From the IMG/VR virus record IMGVR_UViG_3300032086_004020, positions 1 to 64,000 of that record: a DNA stretch of 64,000 nucleotides; one strand, given 5' to 3'. The notes under the pieces are model-generated. The model saw nothing but the letters and a program-made list of their open reading frames with translations. It did no database searches and was not told where the DNA came from. Below, in pieces: positions 52,562-59,560 of this stretch. Both the position numbers and the translations under genes were made by a program. Position 1 is the first letter of the stretch. Every line of letters begins with the position of its first letter. The DNA is from a virus.

Positions 52562-53199
52562 AGTTTCTTATATTCTAAAATAATCTGTGTTGGATATTCT
52601 AATATACCTAAGTTTAAGGGGTTGTCTTTACTTGATCCCAAATACTTTAGTTCTTCATCGTTGTAGTCAAGTTGTTTATTGGGCAAAATTGGCCTGAGGT
52701 TATTCGATGCATTGATAACTTTAAATATGTTGTCTAACTGTATTCCAGGCAAACAATCATCAATTAAAATTATAGCAGAATCGTTGAGAAAATTATTTGG
52801 ATGATTTAAAATAACAGTGAGTACTATATCTTTAGCTACAGCATCAATAAAAAGGAAATCATAACTACTATTGTTAGACGATATAGTAGTAAACTGACAT
52901 TCATTGTGCAGTGTAGTATACTCTGAGAGTTGCATTTCATGTAATACGCCTTTAGCCCAATTATAATTATCTTTATTAACTTCTATTGAATAAAATTCAA
53001 ACCCAAATATTCTTGAAAGTTGTGCAAAAGTAACGGTGCTCCAACCCTCATTTGTCGAGTCTTTACGCATTGTGCCAAACTCTATTATTTTTTCTGGTTT
53101 TCTATCTAAGATTAATTCAATCGCATGATTAAATGAATTATATCTGCAATTACCTGCTAAAAAACCTTTTTGTTTTGGTTTGTTGTCTTCTTCCGTCAT
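52558..53199 (-). CDS. Class I SAM methyltransferase between GT paralogues
   Basis: A 213-aa protein with motif I KIIEFGTMRKDST, FEFYSIEVNKDNYNWAK (post-I), YDFLFIDAVAKD (motif II/III) and DSAIILIDDCLPG. It is similar in layout to the methyltransferase at 40754-41392 and likewise neighbours a GT paralogue, so the GT + MT pair occurs twice. It overlaps paralogue B by 4 bases (GTGA) and paralogue C by 4 bases. The acceptor is unknown. Confidence 0.55.
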   Translation of the reverse strand: MTEEDNKPKQKGFLAGNCRYNSFNHAIELILDRKPEKIIEFGTMRKDSTNEGWSTVTFAQLSRIFGFEFYSIEVNKDNYNWAKGVLHEMQLSEYTTLHNECQFTTISSNNSSYDFLFIDAVAKDIVLTVILNHPNNFLNDSAIILIDDCLPGIQLDNIFKVINASNNLRPILPNKQLDYNDEELKYLGSSKDNPLNLGILEYPTQIILEYKKL

Positions 53200-54011
53200 A
53201 AAATATCTTTAATTTCATTGTGCAATTCTGTTTTATCGCTAGACCATTGCCATAAACCATTACTACCTAATTCAATATCCTCACTGATATCAAACAGATG
53301 TTTGTTTAATATGTGTGTATAAATTGGACGTTGACTACTAGTGGTGGTAATTTTAATGTCATTTAAATTATTTAATTTATTTTGCACAACCATAAAGTCA
53401 TCGATAGCTTTGGCTAATAGGGGTAGGCTAATATCTTGATGGAAGTCACGACAAAAACTGTTATTCCAAGCTCCTTGCCAAGTAACAATTTGATGTAATT
53501 CATTATTGCCTACAATAGAAAAATCATACAAGCCCTTAGGCAAAGCATCTCTTCTTGCAGCCCAAGCCAAATCATACCTACCTACATTAGATATGACAGG
53601 ATTATTCTTTAGACTATATTTTTCACCTTCCTGTTTGATTTTTGCTAGATATCCCAACTCATCATTAACATGACTAAAAAGTTGGCATATAGGATATTCG
53701 TCTAATGCCACTGTTGCCCTTTTGTACCATGACAAATCTTCAAAAATAATATTGGGATCTAACCAAGCTACTTGATCAACAGAAGACCTTAGTGATTCTA
53801 CACCTATATTAATTAATCTTTGTGGTTGCCAAAGCATATTAGATTCGTTGGCAGATATCCTAATAGAATCATCAATCCAAAAATATTGATCGGCAAAAGC
53901 AACTTCTACTACAGTTAAGGGAGCATTTAGATTATTTTTAAATTCTATAAAATCCTGTCTAACTTTGTCAGAATTATTAGGATTAAAATAGTAGCTTATA
54001 CATCGTAACAT
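53196..54011 (-). CDS. Degenerate GT-A paralogue C
   Basis: The 271-aa protein is related over its length to paralogues A and B (ISYYFNPNNSDKVRQDFIEF, LWQPQRLINIGVESL, WAARRDALPKGLYD). The DxD site is replaced by WLDPNIIF, the NND motif is NNE, and the EHLYHG motif near the C-terminus is absent. It is therefore probably inactive in sugar transfer, or has taken a binding role. The position next to an active paralogue and methyltransferase fits a duplicated module that is decaying or has changed function. Confidence 0.55.
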   Translation of the reverse strand: MLRCISYYFNPNNSDKVRQDFIEFKNNLNAPLTVVEVAFADQYFWIDDSIRISANESNMLWQPQRLINIGVESLRSSVDQVAWLDPNIIFEDLSWYKRATVALDEYPICQLFSHVNDELGYLAKIKQEGEKYSLKNNPVISNVGRYDLAWAARRDALPKGLYDFSIVGNNELHQIVTWQGAWNNSFCRDFHQDISLPLLAKAIDDFMVVQNKLNNLNDIKITTTSSQRPIYTHILNKHLFDISEDIELGSNGLWQWSSDKTELHNEIKDIL

Positions 54012-54013
54012 GG

Positions 54014-54286
54014 TTATCTATAAATTATATTACTTGTTTTTTCTAACCCATCTTCTGGTTCACAATAGTTGCAATCTATTTTCTTAATTCCATCACCACT
54101 GATATACCACCCCTTGCCTTTACACACTGGACAGTCTTTGCGTTTGGGTTTTTTAATGTTCACGCTGTCACCCGCAGCAGCTTTTAAAACAGCTCCAGAC
54201 AAAGTCACCACAGAAGTTGTACTATATTTAGGTGTTGCAGCAAACGCTACGGTCATCATTAATGCTACACAAAATAATTTATTCAT
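54014..54286 (-). CDS. Exported protein with CxxC...CxxC zinc motif, 90 aa
   Basis: The N-terminus MNKLFCVALMMTVAFAATPK is a signal peptide with a plausible AFA cleavage site. Two cysteine pairs, CPVCKGKG and CNYC, are arranged like half of the DnaJ-type zinc domain. So a secreted or periplasmic zinc or disulfide protein is likely. It lies next to a small protein and the papain-like peptidase. It overlaps the 60-aa gene by 4 bases. No known family was assigned. Confidence 0.45.
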   Translation of the reverse strand: MNKLFCVALMMTVAFAATPKYSTTSVVTLSGAVLKAAAGDSVNIKKPKRKDCPVCKGKGWYISGDGIKKIDCNYCEPEDGLEKTSNIIYR

Positions 54287-54465
54287 TTCTTAAGCCACCT
54301 ATCTAACAAATCTCTTAATGGTCTTTTTGGTTTTGTGATATGTTTGTCTGTACTGAATAATTTCATAATACCTAATATAAAATCCGTTAGAATTCTAATT
54401 AATTGATTCATAAGAAGCTGATCTATCCAGCCACCTTTATGCTCGTCTTTCTGTTCGTCTGTCAT
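54283..54465 (-). CDS. Small amphipathic protein, 60 aa
   Basis: The 60-aa protein has a charged start, then one hydrophobic-leaning helix WIDQLLMNQLIRILTDFILGIMKLF, written here as two parts WIDQLLMNQLIR and ILTDFILGIMKLF, and a basic end (KRPLRDLLDRWLKK). It could associate with the membrane. It overlaps the papain-like gene by 4 bases (ATGA) and the next gene by 4 bases. A small holin-like or anchoring part in the lysis region is possible; the call rests on size and place. Confidence 0.35.
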   Translation of the reverse strand: MTDEQKDEHKGGWIDQLLMNQLIRILTDFILGIMKLFSTDKHITKPKRPLRDLLDRWLKK

Positions 54466-55388
54466 AGATAACTCTCAAATCCGTAGTCAGGAAGTTTTTG
54501 TGGTGGAAATCCATTAAAATCACTAAAGGCGTAAGCTCCGTTTTGCCTTAACATACCAGCCGCTACATCTGCGTGTATTAAAAAAGAACCATCAGGAATA
54601 GGACCCCAATCTGGATGTCCTCCAGAGTTCCATTTACCCCAGCTATTTTGAACAAGAAAGGCTGGCTCATCACCAGTATCATCGCAAGCCGTCCAAGCCA
54701 TTGCGTGAGCCCATGACCCACTTTTACGAGCAAATCCCTTAGAGCTACGCTTGTTAGAAAATCCATAGCCGCTACAAACACTTAATCCATACCCATTAGC
54801 TAATGCGTCCCTAGCTTCTTCTATTGTTCGAATTAACGAGACTGTTCTAATCTGATGATCATCTGCTTTTGCTAAAACCTTATCCGGCACTCCACGACCA
54901 CCCCAGTTTGTGCCTATCTTACTATTGTACTTGCTGAAGTCGGCCACCCCAGGATAATTTTTACGCACAAGAACGCCGCCTGTTTGACTCACAAATGTAG
55001 CAGCACGACTACAACTCATACCCTGTCCAGTATGACCTCTAGCGCCGTATATTGCTTCTGTAGCACCTCTAGCAAGCCAGCTTTCTTTGTCTCCCTTCAC
55101 ATCTATTTCTACAGCTCTAGTTACATCACATCCATTTCGTGTAGCATGTGAAACGCAATCGCCCGTAGTCTGTCGTTCTGTGTAGGCATTTTTGTCAAAT
55201 TTCAACACAGACTTATATGGTGTTGACAGTTTACCCTTACCGCTATTTTTTATTCTCTTAGCGCCGTCTGTAAAGTAGGCGTATTTAGATGTAGCAATTA
55301 AGTCGTCATAGACATGCTGTTCCCAAAGGCATCCGCTAAAGCCTTTTTTGTATTCATTGTATAATTGTTCTGGTGTCATTCTTGCCAT
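54462..55388 (-). CDS. Papain-like (C1) cysteine peptidase
   Basis: The 308-aa protein shows the C1 catalytic set: Q73 and C78 in RQTTGDCVSHA, H228 in GSWAHAMAWTA and N248 in LVQNSWGKW, the hallmark NSWG loop. The middle holds several Cys and a Gly-rich loop. There is no signal peptide or cell-wall-binding repeat, so if it is a lysin it needs help to cross the membrane. It lies among small membrane proteins typical of a lysis region, but it might equally mature virion or host proteins. It overlaps both neighbours by 1-4 bases. Confidence 0.75.
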   Translation of the reverse strand: MARMTPEQLYNEYKKGFSGCLWEQHVYDDLIATSKYAYFTDGAKRIKNSGKGKLSTPYKSVLKFDKNAYTERQTTGDCVSHATRNGCDVTRAVEIDVKGDKESWLARGATEAIYGARGHTGQGMSCSRAATFVSQTGGVLVRKNYPGVADFSKYNSKIGTNWGGRGVPDKVLAKADDHQIRTVSLIRTIEEARDALANGYGLSVCSGYGFSNKRSSKGFARKSGSWAHAMAWTACDDTGDEPAFLVQNSWGKWNSGGHPDWGPIPDGSFLIHADVAAGMLRQNGAYAFSDFNGFPPQKLPDYGFESYL

Positions 55389-55888
55389 TATTTACTACCT
55401 TGATAGAATGCCCAGCTTAAAGCCCTGAAAGCTTCAGCAGACTTGGATCTTAAATCATCACTTAACGACACATCATCATCCCCAATAGCAGTAACTACCA
55501 AAGACCTAGAGGCTTCTGCAAGGTTAGGGTACTTATCTTTGATATCTAATCTCAGCATATTGCCAGCAATAGAATTAACTTGCCTAATAGCATTAGTGTC
55601 TTTAACTACTTGATCTTCTCCATCTAGCTCTATTAGTGTTGCTATGTCTGCATATAAAGAAGATAATTTTAAGGCATCTGATTTTCTAGTAGAATCTTCA
55701 GATGATTGCAGTATTTCTTTGATTTCTCTTGCTTTTTCTAGTAGATCAGTGTCTGAAGGAGCATCTACAACATATGATTCAACAACAGACACATTATCTG
55801 AAGGCGTAAAAATATTACCCAAATCTGGCTTAACTAAACCAAACAATACTAGAATTGCACCTATCGCTAATAATACTTTATTCTGCAT
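55388..55888 (-). CDS. Membrane-anchored helical protein, 166 aa
   Basis: Residues 5-19 (VLLAIGAILVLFGLV) are a single N-terminal membrane anchor. The rest is a soluble, helical, acidic domain (LLEKAREIKEILQSSED, LADIATLIEL). The start is the ATG at 55888, with GGAG upstream; a GTG five codons earlier lacks a better site. It overlaps the next membrane protein by 11 bases and the peptidase gene by one base. A spanin-like or pinholin-associated part is one possibility; no family is recognised. Confidence 0.4.
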   Translation of the reverse strand: MQNKVLLAIGAILVLFGLVKPDLGNIFTPSDNVSVVESYVVDAPSDTDLLEKAREIKEILQSSEDSTRKSDALKLSSLYADIATLIELDGEDQVVKDTNAIRQVNSIAGNMLRLDIKDKYPNLAEASRSLVVTAIGDDDVSLSDDLRSKSAEAFRALSWAFYQGSK

Positions 55889-56246
55889 CGTCTTGATCTC
55901 CACACACTGTTGGGCTTAAATAAGGAAACATAGTATCGGCTACTTCAACAGCTCTTTTGCACCCACTTTTTTCTGCTAAATCTCTGGTCTGCTTCCAAGA
56001 AACAACCAGATCGAAAAACAGATTTTCAGTCTTAGCATTTTTTACAACAGATGGCACTTTGACAACTACTGTTGATGAGCCTGTTTTACTTTTAATCTTA
56101 TCTACCAAATCCATAATAAATTTTTGTACAGGGCTTAGCTGATCCTTAAATAGCACCCATATAATTATACCAGCACCAGCATATAAAGCCAAATCCATTG
56201 TGCTTAATTTAGAACTAAATTCATTAAAACTGTCTGTAAAATTCAT
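55878..56246 (-). CDS. Small membrane protein, 122 aa
   Basis: One membrane segment near residues 18-34 (LALYAGAGIIIWVLFKD) is followed by a short amphipathic helix, a beta-rich part (SSTVVVKVPSVVKN) and a helix with two Cys (KSGCKRAVEV, PTVCGDQ). The topology suits a holin accessory or a phage membrane protein. It overlaps the following gene by 11 bases. The next gene upstream lies one base away. Function unknown. Confidence 0.35.
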   Translation of the reverse strand: MNFTDSFNEFSSKLSTMDLALYAGAGIIIWVLFKDQLSPVQKFIMDLVDKIKSKTGSSTVVVKVPSVVKNAKTENLFFDLVVSWKQTRDLAEKSGCKRAVEVADTMFPYLSPTVCGDQDDAE

Positions 56247-56247
56247 A

Positions 56248-56640
56248 TCACCCCTCTACTTTTTTCTTTATAAATATTCCGGTTTCCCTAAACGTGGTAA
56301 CTAACGCATCAATGGTTGATCCAACCAATATCATTAAAAATGCTTTTACAGATTGATGGAATAAAGGTTCTAAAAAATTAGGAATCATAGGTATGTCTAC
56401 TGATTTAAAAACCTTATCATAAAAATTAGATATAGCATCTAACGCTACTTTCTTCTTTTCTGGACCACTTAGATCTGTGCCAATTTTTTCAATTATCTGG
56501 ATAATACTAGCTGTGGCTAGTTGTAAAATTTTCCAAGCCTCACCAACAGCAATCCTTTTGGCGTCATTTAAGGCTTCTTTTATATTCTTTGTTAGCTCAT
56601 CTACTTCACCATAAATTAATTCTTTTTTTTCTTCGCTCAT
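56248..56640 (-). CDS. Helical membrane-associated protein, 130 aa, holin candidate
   Basis: The N-terminal half is amphipathic helix (DELTKNIKEALNDAKRI, AWKILQLATASIIQIIEK) and the C-terminus has a hydrophobic stretch SVKAFLMILVGSTIDALVT. The central SGPEKKKVALDAISNFYDKV is reminiscent of a region seen in small phage proteins of the holin group, and the hydrophobic helices could insert in membranes. It lies in a run of small membrane genes. I cannot name the family. Confidence 0.35.
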   Translation of the reverse strand: MSEEKKELIYGEVDELTKNIKEALNDAKRIAVGEAWKILQLATASIIQIIEKIGTDLSGPEKKKVALDAISNFYDKVFKSVDIPMIPNFLEPLFHQSVKAFLMILVGSTIDALVTTFRETGIFIKKKVEG

Positions 56641-56650
56641 TATTATTACC

Positions 56651-57112
56651 TTAATGTAGTGTTATATAGGGCTGTATATCTTTATATGTGGAACCACCAA
56701 TACCATTTATATCTATCAACTGTTCAACGTAATCAAATCCGTCATTTTGTTCTCTGTATTGCAGAATTTTTTCAGCAATAGACGGGCCTATGTGTGGAAG
56801 TTGTATTAATTCGCCTAAGTTTGCTGTATTTATATTAATTTGATTATATTCTTTGTCAACCCCTACATACTCTTCTAGTTCTCTACGGTGTTGTTCTGAA
56901 GCCTTTTGTTTATTCCTACCCTGTATATATCTGTAGAATATAGCAGTCTGTCCACCAATCAGTATGACGGACTCTACAGCATGAGTGACAACTGTAATCA
57001 GTGTATCTTTTGTATCACTTTCTGTAATGATACCAGCTAAGAACAGACCACTAAATATGAAGCTTACTAAAGTAAACCAAAATTCACTGGTCTGATATCC
57101 TTTAGTTTTCAT
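56651..57112 (-). CDS. Holin-like membrane anchor with ComEA-type HhH domain
   Basis: Residues 12-30 (WFTLVSFIFSGLFLAGII) and about 40-60 (VVTHAVESVILIGGQTAIF) are two membrane helices, in a holin-like N-terminus. The C-terminal 65 residues carry a ComEA helix-hairpin-helix: NINTANLGELIQLPHIGPSIAEKI and YVEQLIDINGIGGSTY, given here in parts. ComEA HhH domains bind duplex DNA. A membrane-tethered DNA-binding protein in a phage lysis region is unusual; it may bind genome ends or DNA at the membrane. It lies 10 bases after the 56640 gene's neighbour and just before the 69-aa gene. Confidence 0.6.
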   Translation of the reverse strand: MKTKGYQTSEFWFTLVSFIFSGLFLAGIITESDTKDTLITVVTHAVESVILIGGQTAIFYRYIQGRNKQKASEQHRRELEEYVGVDKEYNQININTANLGELIQLPHIGPSIAEKILQYREQNDGFDYVEQLIDINGIGGSTYKDIQPYITLH

Positions 57113-57121
57113 TTATTTACC

Positions 57122-57331
57122 TTATGAGGCTGTGTCCCCAGAATAGTAACGAGTATCATCAAATCTATTGGTATATTTTGTTTCTACATCAGTAGCAACA
57201 GGCTGAGTGAGAGGATAGTCGTTACGAGTTCTTTTTGCTTTTACATTAGCAAAAGTATCTGATCTACTAGGTTGAGTAACGATAGAACCTTGACGAGCTG
57301 TATTGTCTCGTAATACGTCGGAAGTTGCCAT
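57122..57331 (-). CDS. Small basic protein, 69 aa
   Basis: The 69-aa product is polar, rich in Arg, Asp and Thr (AKRTRNDYPLTQPVATDVE), with no hydrophobic core and no membrane segment, so it is probably intrinsically disordered. It lies 49 bases after the sulfotransferase gene. I recognise no family; a minor virion protein is possible. Confidence 0.35.
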   Translation of the reverse strand: MATSDVLRDNTARQGSIVTQPSRSDTFANVKAKRTRNDYPLTQPVATDVETKYTNRFDDTRYYSGDTAS

Positions 57332-57380
57332 GATAATGCCTCACTGGTTAATAATTTAAAAGCTAGTATAATATACACCA

Positions 57381-57992
57381 TTATGCCTGCATGAAATCCC
57401 ATCTAGCCATATCTATTGCATAATATTCTTGAATTTGATCAATTTGAGATTTAGTTAATACTGGTTTTTCTGCTGTTTTTGATGGGTTGATTCTTTTTAA
57501 CGGAAAGTCTAAGTCCAATAATTCTGCTGCTTTTTCTAGCTGATCATGCATTCTAAAATAATGTAGATCTTTAGCATGAAATCTCTCCTGAATTAAAAAG
57601 TGTATATTTTTATATATCGGTGTGCAAAAACGGTGATACATTATTCTTTTGTTGGTGTGTTTTGCTATTTTAAGTACCTTGTCTGTTTCGTTGATTAGGT
57701 CTTCTATAATTTCTTCCACTGTAACTATTTGTAGTAATTCTAAAAAAGCTACGGATGATTTAAATTTTTCTACGGGATCACGAAATATTTGTATCACCGG
57801 CCTGTCAGGATGGAACCTTTTGGGTACTTTGTTATGGTACGCTAGTTGATCTGTAGCTAGTCTTTGGGGATTAATCTTCTTTAGAAATTCTGGGTAATAT
57901 CTTTTGAGTATCGCATAAGCAAAGCTATTGCTGGCACACTTAGGATTAAAAGCAAGCAGCCAGTTTTCGTTACATATAAAGTATTTACTCAT
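57381..57992 (-). CDS. Carbohydrate sulfotransferase-like protein, 203 aa
   Basis: The 5'-PSB loop is NPKCASNSFAYAIL (K18 with the following Ser). The 3'-PB motif is IFRDPVEKFKSS (R71, S79). Both are diagnostic of PAPS-dependent sulfotransferases of the carbohydrate type. Size and order fit a small glycan sulfotransferase. It is separate from the glycan island by 3.4 kb but close to virion genes, so sulfation of virion glycans is one option. No PAPS-synthesis gene is seen in this window, so host PAPS would be needed. Confidence 0.75.
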   Translation of the reverse strand: MSKYFICNENWLLAFNPKCASNSFAYAILKRYYPEFLKKINPQRLATDQLAYHNKVPKRFHPDRPVIQIFRDPVEKFKSSVAFLELLQIVTVEEIIEDLINETDKVLKIAKHTNKRIMYHRFCTPIYKNIHFLIQERFHAKDLHYFRMHDQLEKAAELLDLDFPLKRINPSKTAEKPVLTKSQIDQIQEYYAIDMARWDFMQA

Positions 57993-58006
57993 TTATGTTT
58001 TGAGAT

Positions 58007-58324
58007 TTAATTCTCTAGTGCTTCAATAGCTTTAGCCAGTGTAGCTATCTGTATTTTAAGATCATTCATGACCTCTGTATTCTTTTCCAATGCCCTAAAC
58101 AAGATATTACTATCTTCTTTATGCGTATTTAATCTTTCCATAATAAACTGCCTATCTTTAGAATACTGACTTGCTTCTGACTGTGCTGCCAACATTGCTT
58201 CTACATCCTTGCGATTCACTAAACCTTTAATAAAAGTTGTCCAGAATCCTACCAATGCTATAATAATACTAAGCATAGACATTGTTAGGTTTTCAAAGAA
58301 ATGACCCACAGTTGGTTCTGCCAT
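58007..58324 (-). CDS. Membrane-anchored coiled-coil protein, 105 aa
   Basis: Residues 15-30 (LTMSMLSIIIALVGFWTTF, shortened here) form one membrane segment, followed by a long coiled coil (AAQSEASQYSKDRQFIMERL to LKIQIATLAKAIEAL). The start is the ATG at 58324, with GGAG upstream and preceded by an intrinsic terminator. It has the layout of a spanin- or Rz-like lysis protein or of a tail-fibre accessory. The assignment is structural only. Confidence 0.4.
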   Translation of the reverse strand: MAEPTVGHFFENLTMSMLSIIIALVGFWTTFIKGLVNRKDVEAMLAAQSEASQYSKDRQFIMERLNTHKEDSNILFRALEKNTEVMNDLKIQIATLAKAIEALEN

Positions 58325-58344
58325 TTTTATCTCCAAGTAAATAT

Positions 58345-58382
58345 AAAAAAAATAGACCAATAGTTTTTACACCACAGGTCTA
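58345..58382 (-). terminator. Intrinsic terminator
   Basis: On the minus strand, a stem AGTAGACC/GGTCTATT (six Watson-Crick pairs TAGACC/GGTCTA, extended by a G-T and an A-T) closes an 18-base loop and is followed by an eight-T run at 58345-58352. It lies 24 bases after the stop of the virion gene ending at 58406 and just before the ATG of the membrane-coiled-coil gene. It should end the virion operon here, or attenuate it. Confidence 0.75.
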
Positions 58383-58405
58383 CTTTTAAAGTCAAAATAT
58401 TAAGA

Positions 58406-58930
58406 TTAAGTAGTCTTAGCTTCGTAATCTACGCTTGATGGATTCTTAGCACCAGTTCTGAATGTAAGCTCACCAGCACCACCAACACCACCATTAACAG
58501 CTTGGTCAATAGGTGTATCTCCAACAGTTGTAGCATTGTATGCTGTAGTTACTCCACTAGGAACTGTGCTAAAGTTACTTGTTTGACAGGATATGCCAAA
58601 CATATTAAAATCACCAGCACGAATACGGGTTGTGGTGTCAGCTACCTTTTGACTAACTAGTTTATGAACAGATACTGTAGAAGGTCTAACTGGTGTTTCG
58701 TAAAGCTCACCAATACTTGCTACGGTATTAAGTATAGCTCCACCTAAACCAATTTGTCTTACATCAGCAGATGCTACAGATACTGTCGATCCGTGTACAG
58801 TTACTGTGTCATCAGATGATTTTAAGGTTTTAGTTATAGGACTATCACTAGATGTAGTTCCGGTATTAATAGCAGAACCACCATCATTCACCGTTGTGGT
58901 GATTGAGCTATGTGCTTTTCTTGTACTCAT
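58406..58930 (-). CDS. Putative virion protein, 174 aa
   Basis: Ser/Thr/Gly/Ala/Val-rich protein with a repetitive beta-like pattern (STVSVASADVRQIGLGGAIL, TTTRIRAGDFNMFGIS) and a Gly-rich end (NGGVGGAGELTFRTGAK). No charge clusters or membrane segment. Composition resembles a capsid-decoration or tail component. It is followed by the terminator. A GGAG precedes the start. Function inferred from composition and place. Confidence 0.45.
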   Translation of the reverse strand: MSTRKAHSSITTTVNDGGSAINTGTTSSDSPITKTLKSSDDTVTVHGSTVSVASADVRQIGLGGAILNTVASIGELYETPVRPSTVSVHKLVSQKVADTTTRIRAGDFNMFGISCQTSNFSTVPSGVTTAYNATTVGDTPIDQAVNGGVGGAGELTFRTGAKNPSSVDYEAKTT

Positions 58931-59003
58931 TATTAATCTCCATGGTTAAATAGGCATATATGCAATAGTGCTATACCCCAAAATGGCTGATATTGGCTTA
59001 ATT

Positions 59004-59534
59004 TTATGAAGAGTATCTATACTGGGCATTAGAACCAAAATACCCATCATAAGGATTGGGTGTTGTAAACCAAGCTGCTTCTTGTCCAGAAGGAAGCGTG
59101 GCCGCATGAAGTATACATTCTGTTTGGTTCTTAATGAATGGTAAAGCCACATATACCGAGTCAGGATCTAGTGCTGCAGCACCATTGGGTGAGGTGCAAC
59201 TATCATCTGGGCAGGCGGCTTCGTACTCATCATATGTGTCCCATATTGCTGGGCCATACCAAACGGCAGTATATTCAGATTCAGGATCGCTAGGATCTCT
59301 ACCACTGACAATCCATCCTGGACCTTGATAATCTAAATAATCATCACCAGTAAGCGAGCCACCAATCTCTCCTACAGCTCTCCACTTTTTTTTTCTACAC
59401 TCTCCACAAACACCGCAATGCTTAGGTTTGCATGTATCTGTACCACTAATATTAATCCCCAAATTAAACAACGGAGTGTCATAAGAAGGGGGTGACACAG
59501 GATCTGGTTTTCTAGAAAAATTTAAATTAGCCAT
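59004..59534 (-). CDS. Putative virion/surface protein, 176 aa
   Basis: A Gly/Pro/Asp/Tyr-rich protein with a CKPKHCGVCGECRKKK metal-binding-like cluster near residue 35, followed by GWIVSGRDPSDPESEYTAVW and a Cys pair at CPDDSC. The start is best at the ATG at 59534 (AAAGG upstream); a longer reading has no ribosome-binding site. Short beta modules and a Cys/Lys knuckle suggest a minor virion protein. Family unknown. Confidence 0.4.
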   Translation of the reverse strand: MANLNFSRKPDPVSPPSYDTPLFNLGINISGTDTCKPKHCGVCGECRKKKWRAVGEIGGSLTGDDYLDYQGPGWIVSGRDPSDPESEYTAVWYGPAIWDTYDEYEAACPDDSCTSPNGAAALDPDSVYVALPFIKNQTECILHAATLPSGQEAAWFTTPNPYDGYFGSNAQYRYSS

Positions 59535-59560
59535 ATTTGTTAAAACCTTTTGTAAATTTA

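Noticed and set aside
57332-57380. Promoter with TATACT-like box before the 69-aa gene
   Set aside because: A -10-like TATACT is present but no acceptable -35 lies 15-19 bases upstream, and AT-rich sequence produces such boxes by chance.
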